Source of the DNA: Variovorax sp. J2L1-78
GTDB lineage: Bacteria > Pseudomonadota > Gammaproteobacteria > Burkholderiales > Burkholderiaceae_C
Length of the DNA: 64,000 nucleotides
Assembly (NCBI RefSeq): GCF_030317205.1
Contig: NZ_JASZYB010000003.1
Span: forward strand, 310,001-374,000
Reading direction: 5' to 3'
Shown here: one piece after another, positions 12,293-21,574 of the stretch
Numbering within the stretch: the stretch's first letter is position 1
Layout: the number at the start of each line of letters is the position of its first letter
The notes under the pieces: model-generated
Seen by the model: the letters and a program-made list of their open reading frames with translations, nothing else
The model's database searches: none
Told to the model about the DNA's origin: nothing
Made by a program: the position numbers and the translations under genes

Positions 12293-13432
12293 ATGAATCT
12301 GTTTGAACCGGTCGTCGATGAGGGCAGACAACACCAGCACTTCAAAACAGTGCTGGCACCGGAACACGCAGCAAGCCGTCAGGTCGTGGAGGCCTGGGCG
12401 GATGGGTTTCCGAATCGAGACGGGAAGTTTGTCCAGGAATTTCAGCTCTCGTTCAACTCGCCCTTTTGGGAGATCTACCTTTACGCCGTTTTTCGCGAGT
12501 ACGGTTTTGGCTTCGATTGGTCGCACGCGTCCCCTGACTTTGCACTGGCGCACCATGGGCAATTCTTTTGCGTGGAGGCGGTGACGGCGAATGCGGCTGA
12601 TGGCAAGCCCAACGAATGGGATATCAGGTTTAACCCCGAGAAGCCGCTCGAGTTTGAACTCGACCTCGAAGCGCTGAACCGCGAAGCGATGGTGCGGCTG
12701 GCCAATGCGATCTACGGCAAGCACCGCAAGTACCTGAACTCCTATTCGAAACTCGGGCATGTTGCTGGCAAGCCGTTCGTGCTAGCCGTTGCCCCATTCG
12801 AGCAGCCGCGTTTCAATCACCAGTACAACCGGCCCATCAAGGCTGTGCTCTATGACCACTACGTGGATGAACCTGCGTACCAGAAGAATCCTGCAGCGTA
12901 TCCAAATGGGCCGCCGAATAGGAATCTCGGTTTCGTCACTAAGGATAATGGAGCCGACATCGAACTGGGCGTGTTCAATGATGACCGCATGCGCCACATC
13001 AGCGCGGTGCTGTTCTCATGCACCGCAACCTATGGCAAGGTCGACGCTCTAGCGCCGCCGTCGGACGGGCGACGCACCATAGTTCAAACCATCTGGGGTT
13101 CAGAGCCGGACGGACGGCCCGTAATGCGTGCGGGCTATGCGGAGGAAACGGGCGAGACGCTCACCGACGGGTTGCAGATTTATCACAATCCGTATGCGCA
13201 GAATCCACTCGACCCCACAGTGTTCCGTCGGCGTGGAGTGGTGCAAAACTATTTGGATGAGCAGGCTGGTCGGTGGGTCGAGGAGGAGTTGACCCGCAGT
13301 TTGTACTTCCGGTTCGCGGTGACAGTGGTGGGGCGCGACGACACCACCGATGCCACCGGCCCAAATGAACCTGAGTCCGCGGAGAACGAATCCCCTCCGC
13401 CCCTTGGTGATCAGGAGCCCGCAATAGATTGA
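12293..13432 (+). CDS. Orphan protein with PD-(D/E)xK-like motif, unknown function
   Basis: A 379-aa soluble protein from the ATG at 12293. I do not recognise a named family. Residues 46-100 resemble a restriction-endonuclease-like core: a helix ending in E60 (SPFWEIYLYAVFREYG), then PDF (P81-D82) and a strand FFCVEAV with E95. The usual Lys after the Glu-x is missing. A conserved-looking middle (EALNREAMVRLANAIYGKHRKY, PFVLAVAPFE) and an acidic Pro-rich tail follow. It is a lone plus-strand gene between alpA and the transfer operon, a usual cargo position. Its last 22 bases overlap the DUF2274 gene. A defence or DNA-processing role is only a hypothesis. Confidence 0.6.
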   Translation: MNLFEPVVDEGRQHQHFKTVLAPEHAASRQVVEAWADGFPNRDGKFVQEFQLSFNSPFWEIYLYAVFREYGFGFDWSHASPDFALAHHGQFFCVEAVTANAADGKPNEWDIRFNPEKPLEFELDLEALNREAMVRLANAIYGKHRKYLNSYSKLGHVAGKPFVLAVAPFEQPRFNHQYNRPIKAVLYDHYVDEPAYQKNPAAYPNGPPNRNLGFVTKDNGADIELGVFNDDRMRHISAVLFSCTATYGKVDALAPPSDGRRTIVQTIWGSEPDGRPVMRAGYAEETGETLTDGLQIYHNPYAQNPLDPTVFRRRGVVQNYLDEQAGRWVEEELTRSLYFRFAVTVVGRDDTTDATGPNEPESAENESPPPLGDQEPAID

Positions 13433-13641
13433 CGCATAGCCTTGAAAGCACGATCGCGTGCCATGAAAGCTGCCAACATGTGCGGAACAAGTGCAACTGC
13501 ATCAACCTTCTCGCCGTATGTCTGCGAATGTTGTGCGGCATAGCGATCGAGCATGATCTGCAGATCCCTAGGCACGGTTATCGTGAGCTTCACCGTCGTT
13601 GACTTGGGTAATGGACCGAGGCGAAGTTTGGCTGCGCTCAT
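13411..13641 (-). CDS. DUF2274 protein at the end of the trb operon
   Basis: A 76-aa protein typical of the position just after trbI in trb-type elements. The N-terminus KLRLGPLPKSTTVKLTITVPRDLQIMLDRYAAQH resembles a ribbon-helix-helix-like strand and helix. Its start overlaps the trbI stop in an ATGA junction, so it is the last gene of the operon. The role is unknown; DNA binding or regulation of transfer is a guess from its fold-like appearance. Confidence 0.75.
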   Translation of the reverse strand: MSAAKLRLGPLPKSTTVKLTITVPRDLQIMLDRYAAQHSQTYGEKVDAVALVPHMLAAFMARDRAFKAMRQSIAGS

Positions 13642-14924
13642 TGCGATGAACCTCTCTGAAAGAACAATGGTTGATAGGGTCGAAGCACCAGGTCTTTGCT
13701 CACCATCACTCGCATGGGAAAGCCAGGCCGGATCGTCAATGTTGGCTGAATACTGACGTTGCGTTTTGTGATCTCCTGCCCGACTTGGTTAACTGTGTCC
13801 TGGGCACTCTCACGTCCGGCGATGACGATTCGGTTCCCATCGGTGCGGCTCTCCGGCGCTGCCAGCTCGGCACCGATGCCCAGCAGTGTGGACAGCGCAG
13901 CGCCAGCCAGGATGCGGTCCCAATGCCAATCGACACCATCTTCAAGCCCGGCGTAGCCTGCAGGATCGATGCCGGGCAGGCGATCCAGTGCCACCGACGA
14001 CGTGTCGGGCAGGATCAGCCTGGTCCATACCAGCAGGACGCGCCGCTGTCCGAAGGTCACTTGGCTGTCGTAGCGGCCGATCAGTCGCGAACCCTGCGGA
14101 ATCAGCAGATGACGCCCTGTGGCAGTGTCGTAGACCGCTTCGGACACATTGGCAATGACCTGGCCAGGCAGGTCAGAGTTGATGCCGGTCACCAGCGCCG
14201 CCGGGATGATCGTGCCTGCCATCACCTGGTAGGGCGACAACGGCAACTGCAAGCTGCCGGGATTGAGCGTCGCTGCGTCACCCACCTTGGCGACGAACGC
14301 CTCCTTCTGATCCTGCCGGTTCTGCACCGCCGTTGGATCAGGGTGCTGCGCTGCGGTGGCAGTGGTCCCCATCGGGTTGAACGGCTGATTGCCTGAAGCC
14401 AGTGCCGGAGGATCAACGACGGTCTGCGCGGCGCTCGGCTTCGGTCCGCCGCTGCTTGCACCGCTTCGGAAAAACACTGAAGACCGCGCTGCTTCTTCGG
14501 CCGCCAGACGCTCGGCCTGGGCCGGATCGACGCCGCCGCCCGGCGGGCGCGTCTCCATCGGCTGCTGCGCTTTGACGATGGCAGGTCCCAAGTCTCCGGG
14601 CAGCGGCTCGCCCAGCACTGGCGGCCCTTGCTTCACAGCCGGCGGAATCCCGGCATAGTCCTTGGGGAGCTGGTCCAGGTTCTCGGCGCGAGAGACGCGA
14701 TCGACGTTGAACAGCTCGGTGGCCAGATTGCGCTCGCGCTTGTTCGGCTGCAGCGACCACAGGGTGCCGCCGAGCACGGCAGCGGCCAGGACGCCGGCAC
14801 CGACGGCCAGCATGCGGCGGTTCAGGCGCGTGACGGGGCGCGGCGAAGCGCGCAAGGCCACGGATTCGGGTTCGACCTTCGGGGCTGCGGCCGGCGCCGT
14901 ATCGGGCATGTCGGACGTCGCCAT
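13638..14924 (-). CDS. trbI: Conjugal transfer protein TrbI (VirB10-like)
   Basis: A 428-aa VirB10 homologue, the inner-to-outer-membrane scaffold of the type IV secretion channel. A cytoplasmic N-terminus precedes one membrane helix (MLAVGAGVLAAAVLGGTLWSL, about 39-60). A Pro-rich periplasmic stalk follows. The C-terminal beta-barrel domain runs from LSPYQVMAGTIIPAALVTGINSDLPGQV through IPQGSRLIGRYDSQVTFGQRR to RPGFPMRVMVSKDLVL. It lies two bases after trbG and is joined to DUF2274 by an ATGA overlap. Confidence 0.95.
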   Translation of the reverse strand: MATSDMPDTAPAAAPKVEPESVALRASPRPVTRLNRRMLAVGAGVLAAAVLGGTLWSLQPNKRERNLATELFNVDRVSRAENLDQLPKDYAGIPPAVKQGPPVLGEPLPGDLGPAIVKAQQPMETRPPGGGVDPAQAERLAAEEAARSSVFFRSGASSGGPKPSAAQTVVDPPALASGNQPFNPMGTTATAAQHPDPTAVQNRQDQKEAFVAKVGDAATLNPGSLQLPLSPYQVMAGTIIPAALVTGINSDLPGQVIANVSEAVYDTATGRHLLIPQGSRLIGRYDSQVTFGQRRVLLVWTRLILPDTSSVALDRLPGIDPAGYAGLEDGVDWHWDRILAGAALSTLLGIGAELAAPESRTDGNRIVIAGRESAQDTVNQVGQEITKRNVSIQPTLTIRPGFPMRVMVSKDLVLRPYQPLFFQRGSSQ

Positions 14925-14926
14925 GC

Positions 14927-15949
14927 TCAGTTCCTCCGGTTTGCGCCTGTTCCAGCGCCCGCACTGACACCATCGGTGCGCTCGATGCGCACCACCTGCG
15001 CCTTGTCGCCGCCCAGCCGCAGTTCGGCCGCGCCGAACAGGCGGTCCACCACGTAGTACGGCGAACGGAAGCGGTAGTTCACCAGTTGCCCATCGCCTTG
15101 CGGCCCGATCACGAATAGCGGCGGCAACTCACCTTGGGTGATGCCGCCTGGGAACTGGATGTAGACGCGCTCGCCATCGTCGAAGGCGCGCAGCGGCTTC
15201 CACGGCGGACTGTCGCCACTGACGGCGTAGCGAAATCTGATCTGCTCGAGCGTCATGCCGGTTTCCACCGGCGCGCTGGCCTGGGCTTGCTGCGCCTGCT
15301 TCTGCAGGGCCTGCATCCGGTCCTTCGGGTAGTCCCAGGACACAGAGGCCATCCAGGCCTGCGGCGTCGACGAGAGTTCGAGCAGGTAGGTGCGACGGTT
15401 CGTCGTCACCACCAGGTTGGTCTTCAAGCCAATGCGCGTGGGCTTGACCAGGATGTTCACGCGCAGCGTCACACCTGACCCGCTGGCTGTATCCCCCACG
15501 ATCCAGCGCACCGTGTCGCCGGCCGAAACCGTCACCAGCTCCTCGCCCTGCTGCAGGGCAATGACGGTGACGCGTCCCGGACTGGTGTAGACCTGATACA
15601 GCGCGCCGTCAGCGTAGGGCCAGACCTGGATCGCATTGACATAGCCCTCGCGCGTCGGTGCGATGCGGGCCTCCAGGTTGGCACGGGAAACGCGGAGCTT
15701 TTCGTCCGCGGGTTCCGGTGTCAGCTTCGCGTCGGACTCGCTTGGCAGCGCTTTCATCTGCTCGGGCAGCGGCAAGGGCTTCGGCATCTCAACCACTTCG
15801 ATGGGCTTCGGTGGATCCGGTAGCGGCTGCGCGGCAACGGCAACGGGCTCGTCCAGCGAGATCGTGGGCGGGGCCTTGCCCTGCGTGGCGCAGCCAGCGA
15901 GGACCAGCAAGATCAATGGCAGTACGGATTTACGGAGATGCGTGTTCAC
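14927..15949 (-). CDS. trbG: Conjugal transfer protein TrbG (VirB9-like)
   Basis: A 340-aa outer-membrane complex component. The N-terminus is a lipoprotein signal with lipobox LAGC (Cys19). A Pro-rich linker precedes the VirB9/CagX domain (VNAIQVWPYADGALYQVYTSPGRVTVIALQQGEELVTVSAGDTVRWIVG). The C-terminal part ends near SPYYVVDRLFGAAELRLGGDKAQVVRIER. The start overlaps the trbF stop (ATGA), showing coupling. It should assemble with TrbI and TrbF. Confidence 0.95.
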   Translation of the reverse strand: MNTHLRKSVLPLILLVLAGCATQGKAPPTISLDEPVAVAAQPLPDPPKPIEVVEMPKPLPLPEQMKALPSESDAKLTPEPADEKLRVSRANLEARIAPTREGYVNAIQVWPYADGALYQVYTSPGRVTVIALQQGEELVTVSAGDTVRWIVGDTASGSGVTLRVNILVKPTRIGLKTNLVVTTNRRTYLLELSSTPQAWMASVSWDYPKDRMQALQKQAQQAQASAPVETGMTLEQIRFRYAVSGDSPPWKPLRAFDDGERVYIQFPGGITQGELPPLFVIGPQGDGQLVNYRFRSPYYVVDRLFGAAELRLGGDKAQVVRIERTDGVSAGAGTGANRRN

Positions 15950-16659
15950 GGCTTTGTTCCTTTCATTGCATCGGTGGATTCGAGTTCACGGCTCCAGGAC
16001 AGCCCGTTGACATAGATGCCCAGTGGGTTCTTGCGCAGCCGCTGCTCGGTGCGCGGCGGCTGCAGCACGACGGCCAGCACGGCCGTCCAGCGCTCCATGC
16101 CAGAGGGCGAGCCGTTCGCGAAGCTGCGCTCGATCCAGCGCACCTGGAAAGACGTGTCGCTGGCTCGCACAACGCTCGTCACCTCCACGGCCACCGAGCT
16201 TTGCCCAATGCGCGAGAACGGATCGTTCGCTCGCGCGTAGTCGTTCAAGGTGGCCGCTCCACGGTCCGTCGTGTACTCGTAGGCCTCGAGCCAGTTCTGC
16301 CGCACCACGATCGGGTCGATAGACAGCGAACGCACGTCGGTGACGAAGCGCGCCAAGTGGTGCGCGATCTGCGCGTCGTTGGGCTTGTAGGGCGTGGCCG
16401 CCTCGCCCACAGCACGCACCTGACCGGCGTTGTCCACCTCGACGACGAATGGCGTCACGATGGACTGGGCCGAACGCCACACGAGGCCGCCGGCCATCAG
16501 CAGCGCGAGGGACAGGCAACCGAAAGCCATCAGCCTCCAGTTCTTCGCCTGAACGCGCGCGCTGCCGATGCGCTGGTCCCAGACCTGCGCGGCGGCCTGG
16601 TAGGGGGTGACGGGTTCGGGCGTCGCCGAGTACCGCACCTGGGGTCGTTTGAACCGCAT
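15946..16659 (-). CDS. trbF: Conjugal transfer protein TrbF (VirB8-like)
   Basis: A 237-aa VirB8 homologue. A short cytoplasmic segment precedes one membrane helix (LMAFGCLSLALLMAGGLVW, about 44-62). A periplasmic NTF2-like VirB8 domain follows, including PYKPNDAQIAHHLARFVTDVRSLSIDP and SFQVRWIERSF. It nucleates the type IV secretion assembly at the inner membrane. It is 22 bases downstream of trbL in the operon. Confidence 0.94.
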   Translation of the reverse strand: MRFKRPQVRYSATPEPVTPYQAAAQVWDQRIGSARVQAKNWRLMAFGCLSLALLMAGGLVWRSAQSIVTPFVVEVDNAGQVRAVGEAATPYKPNDAQIAHHLARFVTDVRSLSIDPIVVRQNWLEAYEYTTDRGAATLNDYARANDPFSRIGQSSVAVEVTSVVRASDTSFQVRWIERSFANGSPSGMERWTAVLAVVLQPPRTEQRLRKNPLGIYVNGLSWSRELESTDAMKGTKP

Positions 16660-16681
16660 CTGGATCTCCTATGAATTTGAG

Positions 16682-18052
16682 TCAGGTATTCGAGCTGTCA
16701 TGCAGGCTCGGGCTGGCGCCACTTCCTCCGGCATCGCCCGAACGCAACGTGTGCGCAGCCGTCGTCGCCGCATGCGTCATCTGCTGTTTGCGGCGCATCT
16801 GCTTGGCCCACGCGGGCTCAGCAGTTGGCGCATGGGCTTCGGACCCATCGGCCGCGGGCTTGGCAGCGGCAGGCGCAGCCGCATCGGCAACGAAGCTCGC
16901 CACCCCGTCTTTGACGGCTCTGGCGCCGGACGCGACGCGCTGGCCCACGGCGCTGGTACCACTGCGCGCGACGTTGGCAAGGCCTGCACCGGCCGCGCGC
17001 ATGCCGCTGGCGCCCGATGCTGCAGCGCCGGCTTGGTAGGCGGATTTCGCCCCGCTGGCCACGGCCGTTGCAGAGCGCGCGGCGCTTGCGCCGCCGCCGA
17101 TGGCTGATCGCGCGGCACCCGGCGCCATGCGAGCGCCAGCGGCCACCGCAGAACCCGCACCTGCCACAGCAGCACCGCCGGCCACGGCCAAGCCGGCGGC
17201 ACCCAGCGCCGTCCCCGCCGCCGCACCCGCTCCGAGCTGGGGTGCGCCAGACACCAGACCCGTCGCAATGCCCGGCCCGAAGATCCCCAGACCCAGCATC
17301 GCCAGCGCGGCCAGCATGATGACCAGCGCATGGTCGATGGAGGGCTCGGCGCCCGGCGGCACTGTGAACTCGGCGAACAGGCCTGTGCCGATGCCCACGA
17401 TCACGGCCAGCACCAGCACCTTGATGCCCGAAGACACCACGTTGCCCAGCACCCGTTCGGCCAGGAACGCCGTCTTGTTCCAGAGCGCGAACGGCACGAG
17501 CACGAAGCCTGCGAGCGTGGTCAGCTTGAACTCGATCAGCGTCACGAACAGCTGCACCGCGAGCACGAAGAAGCTCACGATCAGCACCAGCCAGGCCAGG
17601 AACAGCACGGTGATGACATCGAGGTTCGCGAGCACCTCCGGAAAGCCCGTCAGGTCGCTGATCTGCTTCATGATCGGCGCGCCGGCCTCCACGCCCACGC
17701 GCGCCAGCCGGCCCGGCTGCAGCAACTGGCCCTGGGTCATCGACGAGCCCGACGCCACCAGCCCCAGTCCGGCGAACGACCGGAACACGATCCCCGACAA
17801 GCTGTTGAAGTTATTCAGGATGAAGGCGAAGGCGCCGACGTACAGCACCTTCTTGATCAGCTTGCCGATCACGTCGTCGCCACTGCCGCCGCTGGCGTTG
17901 CTCATCGCCCAGAAGAGGCCTGCCAGCGTCATGTCTATCGCGACCAGCGTGGCTGTCAGGAACCCCACCTCGCCGCCCAGCAGGCCGAAGCCCGAGTCGA
18001 TGTAGCGCGAGAAGACGTCCAGGAAGCGGTCGATGACCGACAGGTCGTTCAT
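16682..18052 (-). CDS. trbL: Conjugal transfer protein TrbL (VirB6-like)
   Basis: A 456-aa polytopic inner-membrane protein. The N-terminal 270 residues carry several hydrophobic helices and the conserved region from DRFLDVFSRYIDSGFGLLGGEV to FLTATLVAIDMTLAGLFWAM. The C-terminal 190 residues are an Ala/Gly-rich, low-complexity tail that is cytoplasmic or periplasmic and variable in the family. VirB6/TrbL forms part of the inner-membrane translocation channel. It is separated from the upstream small lipoprotein gene by three bases. Confidence 0.93.
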   Translation of the reverse strand: MNDLSVIDRFLDVFSRYIDSGFGLLGGEVGFLTATLVAIDMTLAGLFWAMSNASGGSGDDVIGKLIKKVLYVGAFAFILNNFNSLSGIVFRSFAGLGLVASGSSMTQGQLLQPGRLARVGVEAGAPIMKQISDLTGFPEVLANLDVITVLFLAWLVLIVSFFVLAVQLFVTLIEFKLTTLAGFVLVPFALWNKTAFLAERVLGNVVSSGIKVLVLAVIVGIGTGLFAEFTVPPGAEPSIDHALVIMLAALAMLGLGIFGPGIATGLVSGAPQLGAGAAAGTALGAAGLAVAGGAAVAGAGSAVAAGARMAPGAARSAIGGGASAARSATAVASGAKSAYQAGAAASGASGMRAAGAGLANVARSGTSAVGQRVASGARAVKDGVASFVADAAAPAAAKPAADGSEAHAPTAEPAWAKQMRRKQQMTHAATTAAHTLRSGDAGGSGASPSLHDSSNT

Positions 18053-18055
18053 CGG

Positions 18056-18394
18056 TCAGTCCTTGGGCGCCGATGGAGGCACGGGAGACGGTGCTGCGGG
18101 CGCCGATGCCGCGGGCGGAGAGAACGCTGCCGGCGGCGGGGATGTGGTCGAAGAGGGCGGCGTGTACTTCGGCCCGTCGCTGCCAAAGAACCGCTGGCGC
18201 GTTGCCTCTGCCACCGCGTTGCACTGGGCATCGCCGACCTTGGCGTGGTCAACCTTGCATTGCGCGCGCAGTTCCTTCAGGCGCTCGGGATTGGCCATCA
18301 GCGACTCGACGGACTCGATGGGCGCGGGCTTGCTGCAGGCAGCAACCAACACCGCTGCGACAGCGGCCAGGATCATGATCAGAAGCTGTCTCAT
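18056..18394 (-). CDS. EexN/TrbK-like entry-exclusion lipoprotein
   Basis: A 112-aa putative lipoprotein with a signal peptide and lipobox VAAC (Cys20). A short conserved segment follows (NPERLKELRAQCKVDHAKVGDAQCNAVAEATRQRF), with two Cys, as in EexN-type proteins. The tail is Pro/Ser/Ala-rich. Its position between trbJ and trbL is that of trbK. Entry-exclusion proteins block redundant transfer into cells that already carry the element. The exclusion role is inferred from position and motif. Confidence 0.8.
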   Translation of the reverse strand: MRQLLIMILAAVAAVLVAACSKPAPIESVESLMANPERLKELRAQCKVDHAKVGDAQCNAVAEATRQRFFGSDGPKYTPPSSTTSPPPAAFSPPAASAPAAPSPVPPSAPKD

Positions 18395-18403
18395 GGCCGC
18401 CCC

Positions 18404-19132
18404 TCAGTTGCTGTAGAAGTTGACCGTGTAGGGCGTGTACGTCGTGCCGTCGCCCTGGAAACGCCGGCGCACCTCGCGTGCGCGCTCCTGCACCGCGACC
18501 TGCCGCGCCTGCTCCAGCGCCGTCGCACGATCCTGCGTGATCTGGAGCTGCTGCGCCTGCATCGCCTGGCGCGATTGCAGGGCCAGCAACTGGTTCGTCG
18601 CTTGCATTGCCTGCAGGGCCCCGGCGGCCGACTGGCTGCGGTTCACCAGGTCGGTCAGGGTCCGCTCGTCGGACGTGAAGCTCTGCACTGCCTGGGACTG
18701 CACCTTGGCCGCGGTGCGCAGCGCTTCGAGGGAGTTGGTCCAGCGCGTGCGCGCGTCGGTCGCCATCTGCGTGCCCGAGATCGCCGCCGAATAAGACTCG
18801 GGGTACAGCCGACGGAAATCCGTCTCCATCTGCGCAACGTTGAAGGCCAGGCCCTGGCCCTGCTGGATCAACTGGTTCGTCGCCGATAGGGCTGCGCGCA
18901 GCTCATTGAGCGCGCTGAAATCCAGGCTGGTCAGATTGCGTGCCTGATTCATCAGCGATTGCGCCTGGTTCTGCAACTGTTTGATCTGGTTGTTGATCTG
19001 CTCAAGCGTGTTGGCGGCCGTCATGATGTTCTGCGCCAGATTGGTGGGATCGATCACGACCCACTGCGCATGCGCGGCGGGAGCAATGGCGATCAGCGAC
19101 GCCGCAGCGGCGGCGAGAAGCTGCTTCTTCAT
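18404..19132 (-). CDS. trbJ: Conjugal transfer protein TrbJ (VirB5-like)
   Basis: A 242-aa secreted protein with a cleavable signal peptide (MKKQLLAAAAASLIAIAPAAHA). The helical body is rich in Gln and Asn (TAANTLEQINNQIKQLQNQAQSLMNQARNL). This is the usual TrbJ/VirB5 composition for a pilus-tip or minor pilus component that mediates contact with recipients. The gene overlaps the trbE stop (ATGA) and is ten bases upstream of the exclusion lipoprotein gene. Confidence 0.93.
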   Translation of the reverse strand: MKKQLLAAAAASLIAIAPAAHAQWVVIDPTNLAQNIMTAANTLEQINNQIKQLQNQAQSLMNQARNLTSLDFSALNELRAALSATNQLIQQGQGLAFNVAQMETDFRRLYPESYSAAISGTQMATDARTRWTNSLEALRTAAKVQSQAVQSFTSDERTLTDLVNRSQSAAGALQAMQATNQLLALQSRQAMQAQQLQITQDRATALEQARQVAVQERAREVRRRFQGDGTTYTPYTVNFYSN

Positions 19133-21567
19133 GGTGAGTTCTCCTGAAGTGACGAAGGAATGAATGGAAACGATGGGATGAGGTCAGCGGCCCAATCGAG
19201 GTCGCGGTGGCGCAGCCAAGCTGCTGCGAAGCCCGAGGAAGTGGCGGCTGCGGACACGGCGTCGATGGCCCGTTGGTCTTCGGGTGTGGACGCTCCGGCA
19301 AACGCCAGCGCCACCGGCCCCAGTCCGAGGTCGAAAACCCGGTTGCCCAGCCGCGACTGGTAGTAGTAGTCGCGTTTGGGTTGCGCAGTCGCGACGATTT
19401 CCATCTGCCGCCCGTTGAGTCCGAAACCCTCGTAGATCACCCGAATCTGCGGCTCGGTCGCCTGCGGGTTCGGCAGGAAAATGCGGCTTGCGCAGCTCTC
19501 CACGATGGCCGGCGCAATCGTCGAATCCTTGATGTCCGCCAGCGACTGCGTGGCGAAGATCACCGAGACGTTCTTCTTGCGAAGCGTCTTGAGCCACTGA
19601 CGGATGCGCGAGGCGAACACCGGGTCGTCCAGGAACAGCCAGGCCTCATCCAGGATCAGCAACGTAGGCGCGCCATCGAAGCGCTCGTCGAAGCGGGAAA
19701 ACAGGTAGCCGAGCACCGCCAGCACTGCCGCCTTGCTGTGCATCAGCTCTTCCATCTCGAAGCCCTGCACGGATGAGGAGCCGAGTCGGTCCGTATCAGC
19801 ATCGAGCAGTTTGCCGTGAGCGCCACCCAGCACGTAAGGCTGCAGAGCCTGCCGCAGTGCGTTGGACTGCAGCAGCACCGACAAGCCGGTCATGGTGCGC
19901 TGTTCGACGGGCGCGCTGGCCAGGCTGTTGAGCGCGGACCAGACAGCATCCTTCTCGGGCGGGCCGACGGCAATGCCTTCCTGCAACAGCCGGCCCTCGA
20001 TCCACTCAGCCGCCCAGGTGCGATAGCCGTGCTGGTCGATGCGGGCTAGCGGCTGGAAAGCAATGGCTCCTTCAGCGCCCAGGTCATAGTGCTCTCCACC
20101 GAGCCCCAAGATTGTGGCCCGCATAGAGCGCCCCATGTCGAAGGCGAAGATGCGCGAGTCCGGGTAGCGGCGAAACTGCATCGCCAGCGTCGAGAGCAGC
20201 ACCGACTTGCCCATGCCGGTTGGTCCGACGATCAGCGTGTGACCCACGTCGCCGATATGCGTGACCAGACGAAACGGCGTGGCTCCATCGGTTCGGGTGA
20301 CGATCAACGGCGGGCCATCAAGATGCGCATTGCGCTCCGGACCGGCCCACACTGCCGACACCGGCATCATGTGCGCAAGGTTCAGCGTTGAAACAATCGG
20401 CTGTCGCACATTCGCATAGGCATGGCCCGGCACGGACGACAACCAGGCATCGACCGCGTTCAGGGTCTCGGGAATGGTGACAAAGCCGCGGCCCTGGATG
20501 GCTCGCTCCACGGCACGCAGCTTCTCGTCGGCCGCCGTGGCGTCGGCGTCGAGCACGGTCACTGTGGCCGTGACGTAGCCGAAGGCCACCTGGTCGCTAC
20601 CCAGCTCCTGCAGCGCCGCGTCGGCATCCGATGCCTTGTTCGAGGCATCGGAATCCACCAGCGGGCTCTCCTGCTGGAAGATGGTCTCGCGCAGCAGTGC
20701 GACGATGTTCTTGCGCTTGGCGAACCATTGGCGGCGCAGGCGCCGCAACTCCTTCTCTGCTTCGGCCTTGTCCAGGCACAGGAATCGCGTGCTCCAGCGG
20801 TAGGCGAAGCCTAAGCGGTTCAGATCGTCGAGCAGGCCCGGCCAAGTGGAGGTCGGAAACCCGCGAATCGACAGCGCCCGCAGGTGCTGATTTCCGAGCA
20901 TCGGCGCCAGACCGCCCACTAACGGTTCGTCGGCCAGCAGCGCGTCCAGATGCATGGCTACCTCGGGCACGGCCACCGCATGCCGGCGCGTGGACACGCA
21001 GCCATGCAGGTAGGTCAAGGTCTGCGCGTCGTCGAGCCATGAGATCTCCGGCATCACGCCGTCGAGCAGACCGAAGAGGCGTTCGGTCTCGGACACGAAG
21101 GTTTCGAGCCGCTCACGCCAATCCACGCCTTCGGACCGGTGGTTCTCATAGAGCATCCGGGCCGCGCGGGCCGTCGACTCCTCAGGCGGCAGGTACAGCA
21201 GCGTCACGTGGTAGCTGCTTTCGAAGTGGCTGGCGTCCTCCTCGAAAGCGGCACGGCGTTCTTCGTCAACCAGCCACGAGAGCGGCTCGGGAAAGCTCGA
21301 ATCGGGATAGTCAGCCGCTTCGCGTCGCACGGCGTCGACGAACAAGGCCCAACCGGAGCCGAGACGCCGTAGCGCGTTGTTGAGCCGCGCCGACGTGGCG
21401 ACCAACTCTCCTTGTGTCGCGCTGTCCAGGTCCGGCCCCCGGAACCGTGCCGTGCGCTGGAACGAGCCATCCTTGTTGAGCACGACGCCGGGCGCCACCA
21501 TTCCGGCCCACGGTAACCAGTCGGCCAGCAACGCGGGGCGCTTGCGGTATTCGGTGAGATTCAACAT
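19129..21567 (-). CDS. trbE: Conjugal transfer ATPase TrbE (VirB4-like)
   Basis: An 812-aa VirB4-family ATPase that powers pilus assembly and substrate transfer. The start is ATG 21567 (MLNLTEYRKRPALLADWLPW), the normal family N-terminus; upstream open reading belongs to trbD in another frame. Walker A is VGPTGMGKSV (residues 447-456). Walker B is LLILDEAWLFLDDP near 640, followed by IFATQSLADI. It lies eight bases after trbD and overlaps trbJ. No lesion was noticed. Confidence 0.95.
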   Translation of the reverse strand: MLNLTEYRKRPALLADWLPWAGMVAPGVVLNKDGSFQRTARFRGPDLDSATQGELVATSARLNNALRRLGSGWALFVDAVRREAADYPDSSFPEPLSWLVDEERRAAFEEDASHFESSYHVTLLYLPPEESTARAARMLYENHRSEGVDWRERLETFVSETERLFGLLDGVMPEISWLDDAQTLTYLHGCVSTRRHAVAVPEVAMHLDALLADEPLVGGLAPMLGNQHLRALSIRGFPTSTWPGLLDDLNRLGFAYRWSTRFLCLDKAEAEKELRRLRRQWFAKRKNIVALLRETIFQQESPLVDSDASNKASDADAALQELGSDQVAFGYVTATVTVLDADATAADEKLRAVERAIQGRGFVTIPETLNAVDAWLSSVPGHAYANVRQPIVSTLNLAHMMPVSAVWAGPERNAHLDGPPLIVTRTDGATPFRLVTHIGDVGHTLIVGPTGMGKSVLLSTLAMQFRRYPDSRIFAFDMGRSMRATILGLGGEHYDLGAEGAIAFQPLARIDQHGYRTWAAEWIEGRLLQEGIAVGPPEKDAVWSALNSLASAPVEQRTMTGLSVLLQSNALRQALQPYVLGGAHGKLLDADTDRLGSSSVQGFEMEELMHSKAAVLAVLGYLFSRFDERFDGAPTLLILDEAWLFLDDPVFASRIRQWLKTLRKKNVSVIFATQSLADIKDSTIAPAIVESCASRIFLPNPQATEPQIRVIYEGFGLNGRQMEIVATAQPKRDYYYQSRLGNRVFDLGLGPVALAFAGASTPEDQRAIDAVSAAATSSGFAAAWLRHRDLDWAADLIPSFPFIPSSLQENSP

Positions 21568-21574
21568 CGTGACC

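Noticed and set aside
17330..18889. Plus-strand 519-codon frame over trbL and trbJ
   Set aside because: Composition is that of a reverse-complement shadow, while the trb genes match their families throughout.
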